Shown here piece after piece: positions 27,580-36,182 of a DNA stretch of 64,000 nt (position 1 is the stretch's first letter; each line of letters opens with the position of its first letter). The stretch comes from Chitinophaga sp. YR573 (GTDB lineage Bacteria; Bacteroidota; Bacteroidia; Chitinophagales; Chitinophagaceae), in NCBI RefSeq assembly GCF_900110995.1, contig NZ_FOJF01000001.1, positions 2,683,199 through 2,747,198 on the forward strand, in the 5' to 3' direction. The translations under genes and the position numbers were made by a program. Below the pieces are notes generated by a model. The model had not been told where the DNA came from. It was given only the letters and a program-made list of their open reading frames with translations, and ran no database searches.

Positions 27580-27609
27580 AAAGCACCAGCTTATGCCGGT
27601 GCTTTTTTT
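27580..27609 (+). terminator. Terminator after purH
   Basis: AAAGCACC and GGTGCTTT pair around a short loop (with one A-C mismatch in the upper stem) and run into TTTTTTT. It lies 22 bases after the stop. Confidence 0.85.
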
Positions 27610-27629
27610 ATAACTTGCAGGAAGCAATT

Positions 27630-28208
27630 ATGGCTTTTTTACATCACAATATCATGAAGGAGGAGGACGATGCGGCACTGATACAGGAGTATAAACGCTC
27701 CGGTAAGCTGGATGTCCTTGCAGCCCTTTACCAGCGTTACATGAACCTGGTATATGGGGTGTGCCTGCGTTATTTTGATGAGGAAGCCAGTAAGGATGCA
27801 GTGATGCAGATCTTTGAGGAGCTGATAGCGAAGCTGAAACAGCATGAGGTTCAGAACTTTAAGAGCTGGTTGCACGTTCTTACACGTAATTACTGCCTGA
27901 TGCGTTTACGGTCTATGAAGAACCGGGAAGGAAGGGAGATCTCTATCGATGTTATGGAAAACGATTCTTTTCAACATCATGAGAACGGAGTGAGTGTAGA
28001 AGCTCATCTGCAGGATATGGAGAAATGTCTGGAAACATTACCGGAAGAACAGAAACGCAGTGTAGACCTGTTTTACCTGAAGGAAAAGAGTTACCGGGAA
28101 GTGGCGGACATGACGGGATATGAGATGAATAAAGTGAAGAGCTATATTCAGAACGGGAAGCGGAACCTGAAAATTTGTATGGAACAACAACATGCCTCAC
28201 AAGCATAA
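27630..28208 (+). CDS. RNA polymerase sigma factor, sigma-70/ECF type
   Basis: A 192-residue protein from the ATG at 27630; an ATG at 27654 is an alternative. Region 2 is visible as ALIQEYKRSGKLDVLAALYQRYMNLVYGVCLRYF with an aromatic WLHVLTRNYCLMRLR, and region 4 as CLETLPEEQKRSVDLFYLKEKSYREVADMTGYEMNKVKSYIQNGKRNLK. The next gene overlaps its end by 17 bases and encodes a membrane protein with an anti-sigma-like N-terminus, so the two form a regulatory pair. It starts 21 bases after the purH terminator; I saw no promoter element in between. Confidence 0.85.
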   Translation: MAFLHHNIMKEEDDAALIQEYKRSGKLDVLAALYQRYMNLVYGVCLRYFDEEASKDAVMQIFEELIAKLKQHEVQNFKSWLHVLTRNYCLMRLRSMKNREGREISIDVMENDSFQHHENGVSVEAHLQDMEKCLETLPEEQKRSVDLFYLKEKSYREVADMTGYEMNKVKSYIQNGKRNLKICMEQQHASQA

Positions 28209-29601
28209 CGATATTAAACACGGGGTGGATCCTGAACAGATCCGCCGTTACCTTGCCGGAGAGCTGGATGATAAAGCTATGCACATCCTGGAACGGCAGG
28301 CGTTGGAAGATCCTTTCCTGGCGGAAGCGTTGGATGGGTTTACCGGGTATGCTGCGGACCAGACTGTCAACCTGGATGATCTGGATCGCAGGCTGGAAAA
28401 GAGGGTGGCTGGCGCTAAGGAGCGGAAGATGTTTGTGTATTATCGCTGGGCAGCAGCGGCTGTTGTGCTGATAGTTGCGGGTGTTGGTGTGATGAAGTTA
28501 TGGCAGGCTCCGGTGAAGCAGGAGATTGCTGATGTGAAAGTACTACATGACTCTGTTCCTGCCGGTGGGATTATAGATGAAAGCGGGCAGTCTCTGGCTG
28601 CCAGAGCAGATCAGCAACACCCGACAGCAATACCAGACTTAAAATTGAAGAAAGAAAGGAATCAGTCAGCTGTGCCGGAAGAGCGGCGATCAGCGCCTGA
28701 GATTGTTGAGACGTCCCCTTTGGCTCGTGGAGTATATAAGCAAAGTGATAGTGTTACAGGGGCAATGGATATTGCAGCATCAAAAGCGGCACCGGCACCA
28801 GTACCGGCAGCCTCAATACCAGCTCCGGGATCTGTAGTGGTAGCTGAAAAGGCTGCTGTTGTACCTGTATCGGCTGATATGGCATCTGAGAAAGAGGTTA
28901 CTGAGGATGACAAGAAAGGTGTCGCATCTGTATATAGCCCCCCTAAGGCGCTTACTATCAGGGGAAGAGGGGTTAAGGTTACCCAGAATCAAAGTAATGT
29001 AGCACTGTTTCCGGGTAAAATGCGGATGTTACAAGGTAAGATAACAGATGCGAACAATGATAGCGGACTGGCATACGCGTCAGTTGCTGTTGCCGGTACG
29101 AATAAGGGCGCACTGACAGATAAAGATGGATATTTTACGATCGCAGTTGATAGTACTGCCAATGTTCAGCTGAATGTAGCCGCTCTGGGTTGGGCCAGCA
29201 AAAATGTGCTGGTAAACAATAATGAAAATAATCTTAGAATAGCGTTACCTGAGAATCAACAATCTCTGAATGAGGAAGTAGTGGTTACCGCATATGGCAC
29301 TAAAAAAGCAAAAAAGGCTGTTTATCAGGCACCTCAGCCTGGAGAAGGGTTAGATCGTTACAAGGAATATCTGGCAAAAAATGTTCGTTACCCTGCATCT
29401 GCGGGAGGTGTAAAAGGACGTGTACGGGTTGCTTTTACGGTAAAAGCTGATGGTACCCTGGAAGATTTTAAAATACTCCGGAAGCTGCAGCCGGATTGTG
29501 ATGCGGAAGCGATTCGTGTGGTGAAAGAAGGGCCGGCGTGGATACCTGCTTCGGATGGCAGGGCTACAAGAGCGCAGGTGGATGTTCCTTTTGCCCCTTA
29601 A
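28192..29601 (+). CDS. Anti-sigma-like protein fused to a carboxypeptidase-regulatory/SusC-signature module and a TonB C-terminal domain
   Basis: A 469-residue composite membrane protein. Residues 1-75 resemble the cytoplasmic part of an anti-sigma factor (GVDPEQIRRYLAGELDDKAMHILERQALEDP). One membrane segment lies near 83-103. An Ala/Pro-rich linker follows. From about 280, LQGKITDANNDSGLAYASVAVAGTNKGALTDKDGYF is a CarboxypepD_reg-like beta domain, leading into SLNEEVVVTAYGT, the signature that precedes the plug of SusC/RagA receptors. The end (about 385-469: YPASAGGVKGRVRVAFTVKADGTLEDFKIL ... AEAIRVV) is a TonB C-terminal domain. It overlaps the sigma gene by 17 bases. It may let a TonB-linked surface event reach the sigma factor; this is inference. 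Confidence 0.8.
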   Translation: MPHKHNDIKHGVDPEQIRRYLAGELDDKAMHILERQALEDPFLAEALDGFTGYAADQTVNLDDLDRRLEKRVAGAKERKMFVYYRWAAAAVVLIVAGVGVMKLWQAPVKQEIADVKVLHDSVPAGGIIDESGQSLAARADQQHPTAIPDLKLKKERNQSAVPEERRSAPEIVETSPLARGVYKQSDSVTGAMDIAASKAAPAPVPAASIPAPGSVVVAEKAAVVPVSADMASEKEVTEDDKKGVASVYSPPKALTIRGRGVKVTQNQSNVALFPGKMRMLQGKITDANNDSGLAYASVAVAGTNKGALTDKDGYFTIAVDSTANVQLNVAALGWASKNVLVNNNENNLRIALPENQQSLNEEVVVTAYGTKKAKKAVYQAPQPGEGLDRYKEYLAKNVRYPASAGGVKGRVRVAFTVKADGTLEDFKILRKLQPDCDAEAIRVVKEGPAWIPASDGRATRAQVDVPFAP

Positions 29602-29706
29602 ATAGTCCCCCGGGTTCTTAACTTATCTGATTTGATAATACCAAATTATCTGAATAGATAGTCCCTATCAGCCCCCTCTAAGTCTACTTATCCCACCATC
29701 ATCTTT

Positions 29707-29910
29707 CTATCCTCTACTCTCTTTAATCGCCCTGATCAGTCTCTTATTTCTTCTGTTTTCTCTGCTATCATTCAGGGATAATGCAGCCCATATAGCAGCG
29801 GGCAGCCAGCCAATCAAAGTAATTTGCAGCAAAAGGCATACAATGCCGGTCAGGATTTTACCTCTAAGGAAAAAAGATAGCCAGGGCAAAAGGATTGCTA
29901 TCAGCATCAT
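29707..29910 (-). CDS. PMP3/YqaE family small membrane protein
   Basis: A 67-residue protein made of two hydrophobic segments (MMLIAILLPWLSFFL, then GIVCLLLQITLIGWLPAAIWAAL) and a basic tail. The order LLP, a short polar turn, and GWLPAAIWA matches PMP3/YqaE proteins, which affect membrane potential and stress tolerance in some organisms. It lies between the convergent TonB-fusion gene and lutB. Function here is not shown by context. Confidence 0.7.
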   Translation of the reverse strand: MMLIAILLPWLSFFLRGKILTGIVCLLLQITLIGWLPAAIWAALSLNDSRENRRNKRLIRAIKESRG

Positions 29911-29957
29911 GGGACTAAAAGTTTAATATTAACAGATCGGGTTATAGTAAAAAGATA

Positions 29958-31334
29958 CTATTTTTTCCGGTCTTTCCACATTTGGTTGAATGATTTCGGA
30001 GCAAAAACAGGTAGCTCCCTGTTATCTCCCCAGGCATCAGCAAAAAACTTCTTTATAAAGAAATTCTTGGTGTTACCACCTACAAGGTTCATCATGCGGC
30101 GGCTCAGGCTTGCCTGTTTCCAGCCAAACCAGGACATTTTTTCACCACCTGAAGTGAGGTTATCTTCTACCGCTTTATGGCGGTTATTGAGCAGTAATTC
30201 GTGGATATTGATGCGTACAGGGCATACTTCTGTACAGTTGCCACAGAGGGAAGAAGCATAACTAAGATGCATATTCTCTTCCATCCCCTGTAAGTGAGGG
30301 GTAATCACGGAGCCAATAGGACCACTATAAGTAGTACCATAAGTGTGACCGCCTATATTCTTATAAACAGGACAGGCATTCAGACAGGCACCGCAGCGAA
30401 TGCAGTACAGGCTTTCACGCATCTCTGTATCTTTCAGGATGTTAGTACGTCCGTTATCCATCAGGATCACATACATTTCTTCCGGACCATCCACTTCTCC
30501 TTCCTGTCTTGGACCACTGAAAATAGAATTGTACACAGTTACCTGCTGCCCGGTACCATAAGTAGCGAGTAAAGGCCAGAAAAGCGCCAGATCATTAATA
30601 GACGGCAGCATCTTTTCTATACCTACGAGGACAATATGTGTTTTAGGAAAGGCAGTGCTAAGACGCGCATTTCCTTCATTTTCGGTAACAGCCACTGCGC
30701 CAATATCGGCCAGAATGAAGTTAGCACCAGTGATACCTATTTCTGCATCCAGATATTTCTGACGCAGTTTTTCACGAGCAACCTGTGTTAGCTGCTGCGG
30801 AGTAAGGTTAGGCGCAGTGCCCAGCTTTTCAGCAAACAGGCGGGCCACGTCTTCCTTGCTTTTATGCATGGCCGGCGTTACGATATGATAAGGAGGTTCT
30901 CCGTCAAGTTGTTGTATGTATTCTCCCAGGTCTGTTTCCACGCATTCGATACCATGTTTGGCGAGGAAGCTGTTGAGATGTACTTCTTCGGTAGCCATGG
31001 ACTTACTTTTCACAATGCTTTTACATTGCTTGGCTTCACAGATGGCCAGGATTTCGTCCAGTACCTGTTGTGCGTTCTCTGCCCATATCACTTTTCCTCC
31101 GCGGCGTGTAAAGTTGGATTCAAAGTCTTCCAGGTGTTTATCGAGATGTTCCAGGGCTCTCCACTTGATATTTTTGGCTCGTTCGCGCGCAGTCTGCATG
31201 TCGGCAAACTGTAGTTTACCGGCTTTAACAGCGGTGTTATATTTACCAATATTATGATTGATAGTATTCCGGTGGCCGATGTCGGCTACTTTTTTCTCGC
31301 TATCTGCCAAAAAAGTGGATGCTTTCTGATGCAT
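29958..31334 (-). CDS. lutB: Lactate utilization iron-sulfur protein LutB
   Basis: A 458-residue cytoplasmic protein of the LutB/YkgF family, part of the LutABC L-lactate oxidation complex. The LUD domain occupies roughly residues 60-300 (GANFILADIGAVAVTENEGNARL). Two 4Fe-4S motifs follow: CIRCGACLNACP near 312 and CGNCTEVCP near 363. The C-terminal LutB-specific tail is present. lutA and lutC are not next to it: the downstream gene is the PMP3-type gene and the upstream one a DUF3109 protein. The complex must therefore be assembled from genes elsewhere, or this is a solitary copy. Confidence 0.92.
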   Translation of the reverse strand: MHQKASTFLADSEKKVADIGHRNTINHNIGKYNTAVKAGKLQFADMQTARERAKNIKWRALEHLDKHLEDFESNFTRRGGKVIWAENAQQVLDEILAICEAKQCKSIVKSKSMATEEVHLNSFLAKHGIECVETDLGEYIQQLDGEPPYHIVTPAMHKSKEDVARLFAEKLGTAPNLTPQQLTQVAREKLRQKYLDAEIGITGANFILADIGAVAVTENEGNARLSTAFPKTHIVLVGIEKMLPSINDLALFWPLLATYGTGQQVTVYNSIFSGPRQEGEVDGPEEMYVILMDNGRTNILKDTEMRESLYCIRCGACLNACPVYKNIGGHTYGTTYSGPIGSVITPHLQGMEENMHLSYASSLCGNCTEVCPVRINIHELLLNNRHKAVEDNLTSGGEKMSWFGWKQASLSRRMMNLVGGNTKNFFIKKFFADAWGDNRELPVFAPKSFNQMWKDRKK

Positions 31335-31453
31335 ACGTAATTGAATTCGTAGTTCCGAATTACAAAACCCGTACCGGTTTCCGGTTTAGAGGCTTTGCTA
31401 AACAACTGTTGGTAAAGATAGGGAATTGCAGGGATAGCATCAGGGTGGTAAAC

Positions 31454-32029
31454 CTACTCTGCTTTGTACTTCTTGAGTGCTATTTTGTCCAGCACTTCAT
31501 AGAAATCCTTACCGTATTTACGGGTAATCGCATCGCGCAGGAAACGGTATACTGGTACGCGTAAAGTTTTCCCGTTTTTACAGGCAGGTTTACAAACGTC
31601 CCAGCGATCGTAATTTAACGCTTCAAAGGCTTCGTATTTCTTTACCCGGATGGGGTACAGATGGCAGGAGATAGGTTTTTTGAAATCTATTACTCCGTCG
31701 TTGTATGCTTTTTCTATACCGCAACCCACAATACCATGATTATCTATTGTAGCATAGGCACAGATCCCTTTGTTGACAATGGGGGTTACGTAGCCATATT
31801 CATCATCGGTGGTATTGGTACCGGTCTTTTCTATTTCTGCGATACCATCCGGCCGCAGGTAGGAAGTTATTTTCGGGTAGATTTTTTTGAGGATTTTCAC
31901 TTCCTCTTTTTCCAGCGGAGCCCCACAATCACCGGCTACACAACAGGCCCCTTTGCAGGCACCCAGGTTGCAAACGAATTGTTCTTCAATCAATTCATCG
32001 CTGATGTATTTATCGTCTATTATGATCAT
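31454..32029 (-). CDS. DUF3109 family cysteine-rich protein
   Basis: A 191-residue cytoplasmic protein with no known function in detail. It carries the cysteine pattern of DUF3109/YkgJ-like putative zinc or iron-sulfur proteins: CNLGACKGACC with GDCG near residues 20-36, an isolated Cys (KGICAY), GCGIEKAYNDG, SCHLYPIR near 140, and CKPAC near 165. The start MIIIDDKYISDELIEEQFVC is typical. It is on the same strand as gldD upstream (63-base gap) and lutB downstream (about 120 bases). Confidence 0.85.
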   Translation of the reverse strand: MIIIDDKYISDELIEEQFVCNLGACKGACCVAGDCGAPLEKEEVKILKKIYPKITSYLRPDGIAEIEKTGTNTTDDEYGYVTPIVNKGICAYATIDNHGIVGCGIEKAYNDGVIDFKKPISCHLYPIRVKKYEAFEALNYDRWDVCKPACKNGKTLRVPVYRFLRDAITRKYGKDFYEVLDKIALKKYKAE

Positions 32030-32092
32030 TGTTAGTTAGCATCTATATTCACACCTATTCCAATACTGGCAAAATTACAACAATCTTACCTG

Positions 32093-32713
32093 TTATCTCC
32101 ATTTTAAGGTCTCAACGAGGTGTAACAGGTCTTTTTGCAGGAACTGATTTACAGGAGCCAGAGAGTCTGCATTAGGAGCAGCATCGAAATAAAGGGCGCC
32201 ACGAAGGAAATGACGGACAGAATCGGTAGCGAAGAATTGTTTGGCAGAAGCCGCATTACCCCCTACATCGTAAAAAAGTCCGTGTACGTTGTTTGGGGTA
32301 GCAATTATATTTTCATTGATGTATTCAGCCTTATAAGTGTGTTTATAAGTCATTTTGAATGCATCGTTGATCAGCTGCTGGAAGTTATTCTCTCCTTTAC
32401 CGATTTCCTTATAGCTCATGTATATTTTCCCGTTCAGAGAGGGGAATTCCACATTTATCCAGTAAGGGTTTTCTGTTTTTTCACCAAAGAAGAGGCTATC
32501 CTTCACGATAGTGGCATATACAGGGTATTCGAAAGTGTAGGGATATCCTGGTTTATCAAAAACCTGGTATTCCCGTTTCGGGAACTTTATCTCAAAATAT
32601 CCGCGTGGTTTGGGAGTAAATGTTTGTTCGCAGGCGGTTGTAAATAACAAAATAGTAAGTAACCAGCTATAAGCAGGTAGTATAAGGCTGTTCTTGTTCC
32701 CTTTGAATTTCAT
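32093..32713 (-). CDS. gldD: Gliding motility lipoprotein GldD
   Basis: A 206-residue lipoprotein with a long N-region and lipobox ending at Cys28 (LLFTTAC). The sequence after it, TFTPKPRGYFEIKFPKREYQVFDKPGYPYTFEYPVYA, is the characteristic GldD opening, and YWINVEFPSLNGKIYMSYK follows. GldD is one of the core proteins required for gliding and type IX secretion in Flavobacterium. The immediate upstream gene is gldE (18-base gap), the conserved arrangement. Exact mechanism is not known in general. Confidence 0.9.
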   Translation of the reverse strand: MKFKGNKNSLILPAYSWLLTILLFTTACEQTFTPKPRGYFEIKFPKREYQVFDKPGYPYTFEYPVYATIVKDSLFFGEKTENPYWINVEFPSLNGKIYMSYKEIGKGENNFQQLINDAFKMTYKHTYKAEYINENIIATPNNVHGLFYDVGGNAASAKQFFATDSVRHFLRGALYFDAAPNADSLAPVNQFLQKDLLHLVETLKWR

Positions 32714-32731
32714 TACAGGCTGGTTGTTATT

Positions 32732-34081
32732 TTATTCCTCTTCTGCATTCTGCCGGATGCTCACCTGTACTTTCTGGATACGCATTTTGCTTACTTCCAG
32801 TACGGTGAAATCGTATTGTTCGTGGCTGATCACGCTGTTTTCCTCGGGGAATTTACCCGCCAGTTCCAGGATCAGACCACCGATAGAATCACTTTCTCCT
32901 TTTACCACTTCAAAGGTATCGGGAGGAATGTTCATGATACGGCAAACGTCATTGAGCATGGTTTTACCTTCAAATACATAGGTGAAGTTGTCCACTTTGC
33001 TGTAGTTGAATTCTTCTTCATCGAACTCGTCTTTGATATCGCCTATTACTTCTTCTACGATGTCTTCCAGGGTAACGATACCCGAAGTACCGCCGAATTC
33101 GTCCACGACTACGGCAAAGTGCATACGCCTTGTCTGGAATTCGGAGAGCAGGTCTTCTATCAGTTTATGGCCATGTACAAAGAATGGCTGCCGCATAACG
33201 GTGTGCCAGTCGAAGGCATTGCCTTTATCGAGATGAGGAAGGAGATCTTTTGTATGGATAACGCCTACGATATTGTCGAGGTTACCTTTATACACCGGTA
33301 AACGGGAATAGTGAAGATCTGCCACGTGTTTTACGACGGTGGTGAAAGTATCATCATATTCAATACCAGACACATCCAGGCGGGTGTGCATGATTTGTTT
33401 TACGGTGATGTTGCCGAATTTGAGGATTCCTTTGAGGATGTTCTTTTCTTCCTGGGAGGCGGTAGGATCTACGCTCATTTCGATGGCTTCGTCTATTTCC
33501 TGGTAGTTGACAGCGCCACTGCCTCTGTGGAAGAATTTGGCTTCTATGCTTTCGCTGACGCTTACGTAGAAGTCGCTCACGGGTTCGAGGGTAGCATGTA
33601 TAATGCTGACAAACCAGGCGAAGTAGGTAGCGAAGCGGATGTTATTCTGGGCGGCCCATACCCGGGGAAGTACCTGACCAAAGAAGAGGAGTACGAAGGT
33701 GATGATAGCGATACGTACTACGAAGGATACTACGGGCAGGGTTTGCAGGTCTTCCATCTGTGTGATCAGATAGTTGGTGACAAGTATGAAGGCCAGGGAG
33801 AGGAGTATACCTGCTATCTGGAGGGATGCCAGCAGGGAGCGTGGCTTTTCCAATAGCTTGGTAATCAGCTTTCCACTGGTATTTTGCCTTGTTTTAAGGG
33901 CATTGAGGTCTTTATAGTTGAGTGAGAAGAAGGCGACTTCTGCTCCGGACACGATAAATGCCAGTAATAGTAATATAAATATTACAAGGAGATAAACTAC
34001 CACATTGGGTGTGGCAATCGGCACTGCGGCTTGTAACTGGGTAAGCTTACCAAATAGAATGCTTGCCGGATAGATGTCCAA
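32732..34081 (-). CDS. gldE: Gliding motility-associated protein GldE (CNNM/CBS-domain membrane protein)
   Basis: A 449-residue inner-membrane protein of the hemolysin C/CNNM family. The N-terminal CNNM domain has three or four membrane segments (VVVYLLVIFILLLLAFIVSGAEVAFF, then SLLASLQIAGILLSLAFILVTNYLI, and VVRIAIITFVLLFFGQVLPRVWAA). Two CBS domains follow (about 215-340, with FGGTSGIVTLEDIVEEVIGDI), then a CorC_HlyC domain. The only sensible start is TTG at 34079-34081; no ATG occurs near the N-terminus. Order mutY, ssb, gldE, gldD is the one known from gliding Bacteroidota. Confidence 0.9.
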   Translation of the reverse strand: MDIYPASILFGKLTQLQAAVPIATPNVVVYLLVIFILLLLAFIVSGAEVAFFSLNYKDLNALKTRQNTSGKLITKLLEKPRSLLASLQIAGILLSLAFILVTNYLITQMEDLQTLPVVSFVVRIAIITFVLLFFGQVLPRVWAAQNNIRFATYFAWFVSIIHATLEPVSDFYVSVSESIEAKFFHRGSGAVNYQEIDEAIEMSVDPTASQEEKNILKGILKFGNITVKQIMHTRLDVSGIEYDDTFTTVVKHVADLHYSRLPVYKGNLDNIVGVIHTKDLLPHLDKGNAFDWHTVMRQPFFVHGHKLIEDLLSEFQTRRMHFAVVVDEFGGTSGIVTLEDIVEEVIGDIKDEFDEEEFNYSKVDNFTYVFEGKTMLNDVCRIMNIPPDTFEVVKGESDSIGGLILELAGKFPEENSVISHEQYDFTVLEVSKMRIQKVQVSIRQNAEEE

Positions 34082-34142
34082 ATTGTACGACTTTGACGTG
34101 ATAAATATTAAACCTGAGTCTTTACACTACAAAGCAGGTTCC

Positions 34143-34188
34143 AAAAAAAGGGAAAGAAATTCAGGTATTAAATTGAATCACTTTCCCT
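34143..34188 (-). terminator. Terminator after ssb
   Basis: On the minus strand AGGGAAAG pairs with CTTTCCCT, an inner GATTCA/TGAAT extends the stem, and seven T residues follow. It lies about 70 bases after the ssb stop, so gldE probably has its own promoter. Confidence 0.8.
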
Positions 34189-34258
34189 ATATGCAAATAT
34201 AAGTAATGTCCCATTACAGGATTATCAATTAAAAAGAATTAATATTTTATTTGGATAG

Positions 34259-34714
34259 TTAAAAGGGTAGGTCGTCCGCTGCGTCGTTCATTTGGGGTGG
34301 AATCTCCATATTGGGGAAATTGTCTCCTGTGGAGCTACCGGTGTTACTGTGATGGATAGCGCTTTCAGAGTTATTGAGATCCATCCGTTTGTCCAACATA
34401 ACGAGGTTGTCACCGACCACTTCGGTAGCAAATTTTTTATTTCCTTCCTTATCTTCCCAGCTGCGGGTACGCAAACGGCCTTCAATATATACAAGACTGC
34501 CTTTGTGCAGGTATTTTTGCGCCAGTTCAGCCAGTCCTCTCCACAATACTACTGTGTGCCATTCTGTTTGGGATATCAGTTTACCGGCTCTGTCTTTGAA
34601 TGTTTCTGTAGTAGCAAGTGAGAACTTGGCTACTGCTATATTACCTTCTAAAAACTGTACATCCGGATCTCTTCCCAAGTTGCCAATCAGGATTACTTTA
34701 TTAACACCTCTCAT
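34259..34714 (-). CDS. ssb: Single-stranded DNA-binding protein
   Basis: A 151-residue SSB with an N-terminal OB fold (MRGVNKVILIGNLGRDPDVQFLEGNIAVAKFSLATTETFKD, then TEWHTVVLWRGLAELAQKYLHKGSLVYIEGRLRTRSWED). It ends in the acidic partner-binding tail DDAADDLPF-type (NDAADDLPF). It coats single-stranded DNA during replication, repair and recombination. It sits between mutY and gldE and has its own terminator. Confidence 0.96.
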   Translation of the reverse strand: MRGVNKVILIGNLGRDPDVQFLEGNIAVAKFSLATTETFKDRAGKLISQTEWHTVVLWRGLAELAQKYLHKGSLVYIEGRLRTRSWEDKEGNKKFATEVVGDNLVMLDKRMDLNNSESAIHHSNTGSSTGDNFPNMEIPPQMNDAADDLPF

Positions 34715-34894
34715 TGTTGCAGGTTTTAATCTATTGATTTTAAACTATTGAAAATATACTTCTTCTTAAATAAACAACCTTCTTAAAGTTAATATTTTTT
34801 TCCAATCGACAGGGAAAATTTTAACACATACTTTTAGCGTCAAATACCTTGCCGCAGCAAGTTAAGAGCAATTAACCCCTCCTGGAATCCTGGA

Positions 34895-35959
34895 TCAAAA
34901 CAGGCTCAACTCCCTGCTTTTTAGAAAGTCTGTAATCGTTTTTGGAAATGCGAAATCGTCCAGCTGTGTACGTGGAACAGCAATGTAGCCGGGCATTTCG
35001 GGTTGTTTTTTAACTGACATGAAGATGAATTGACTGTAAATTGTTTGGTGTGTAAGCTGCTGCTTAAATGCAGCTGAAGTCCCATCTATGTTGTAACTTA
35101 TATCAACAAGTGTGTTTTTAAATACGGGCATTGTCTGCAATGTGGGAATATCTGCAGGTTGCTGTGTTTCTATTAAAATGAATTCGTGCAGGTTTTGCCA
35201 GATATCATTTTCGGTGCGTTTGCGTATGTAGATTTTGTCTTTGTATTGCAGTACCAGGTAGTAGAAATATCTCTTTTTGATAATGAGTTTCTTCGTTTTT
35301 ACCGGTAACAGGCCAACGAGGTTGAGTTGTAATGCTTTACATTTTTTAGCCAGGGGGCAGATGGAGCAGGCAGGTTGCTGTGGCTTGCATATCACAGCTC
35401 CAAAGTCCATGATGCTCTGGTTATAGGCCGCTGACTGTGCGTGCGGCAGGAGTTCCTGCGCCAGTGCGGTGAATTGTTTTTTACCTGTGGTGCTGTCTAT
35501 GGGAGTATCTATATCGAAGTACCTGGACAGCACGCGGAATACGTTCCCGTCTAATACTGCATGTGGCAGGTTGAAGGCAAATGATGCTATCGCTGCTGCA
35601 GTGTAGGGTCCTACACCTTTAAGTGATTGTATAGCGTCATATGTATTGGGGAAGTGACCATGGAACTGTTCCACGATCTGCCGGGCCGCAGCCAGCATGT
35701 TTTTACAGCGGGCGTAATAACCCAGTCCCTGCCAGAGGCGGAAGACCGTTTCTTCCGGAGCGGCGGCCAGGTCCTGTACGGTAGGATAGGCCTGTATGAA
35801 GTTTTCATAATATGCCCAACCCTGCTCAACGCGTGTTTGCTGGAGGATAATTTCAGACAGCCATATCCGGTAGGGGTCTTTTTCACCTTTCCAGGGCATG
35901 GAGCGGGAATTCTCGTTTTGGTTCCATTCAAGAAGAGCGGGGGTAAAGAATTGCTTCAT
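34895..35959 (-). CDS. mutY: A/G-specific adenine glycosylase
   Basis: A 354-residue base-excision repair enzyme that removes adenine opposite 8-oxoguanine. The HhH-GPD core has SLKGVGPYTAAAIASFAF near 112-129, the catalytic Glu36 in WLSEIILQQT and Asp137 in AVLDGNVFRVLSRYF. The 4Fe-4S cluster loop is C-X6-C-X2-C-X5-C at Cys191, 198, 201 and 207. The C-terminal NUDIX-like domain (about 225-350) recognises oxoguanine. All key residues are present and length is normal. Confidence 0.96.
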   Translation of the reverse strand: MKQFFTPALLEWNQNENSRSMPWKGEKDPYRIWLSEIILQQTRVEQGWAYYENFIQAYPTVQDLAAAPEETVFRLWQGLGYYARCKNMLAAARQIVEQFHGHFPNTYDAIQSLKGVGPYTAAAIASFAFNLPHAVLDGNVFRVLSRYFDIDTPIDSTTGKKQFTALAQELLPHAQSAAYNQSIMDFGAVICKPQQPACSICPLAKKCKALQLNLVGLLPVKTKKLIIKKRYFYYLVLQYKDKIYIRKRTENDIWQNLHEFILIETQQPADIPTLQTMPVFKNTLVDISYNIDGTSAAFKQQLTHQTIYSQFIFMSVKKQPEMPGYIAVPRTQLDDFAFPKTITDFLKSRELSLF

Positions 35960-36085
35960 TTTTTATAAACGGGACGATCCTGTGAGGGAGCGGCTTGGAA
36001 TTTTAGTGCAAATATATGTTTGTGAGGGGATAAACAGGACAAGTGTTCTGCCTGAAAAGAAGAAATTATCTGTGTGAAGAGGTTT

Positions 36086-36175
36086 AAAACAGGAATAAAA
36101 CAGGATCATCCTCCGTTTTTTAACGGAGGATGAACGGAGGATGATCCTGTTCAGAAGCCGATATAGTCCTGTTTT
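36086..36175. repeat. Nested inverted repeats with an internal 11-base duplication
   Basis: AACAGGATCATCCTCCGTT (36099-36117) has its perfect 19-base reverse complement at 36133-36151. The 15-base spacer contains an extra copy of AACGGAGGATG (36122-36132), which could pair with the left arm instead. An outer pair, AAAACAGGA (36086-36094) and its reverse complement (36167-36175), encloses the whole. It lies in a gene-free gap upstream of both mutY and HU. It could be a MITE remnant, an RNA hairpin or a switch. Confidence 0.75.
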
Positions 36176-36182
36176 GAAGCCG

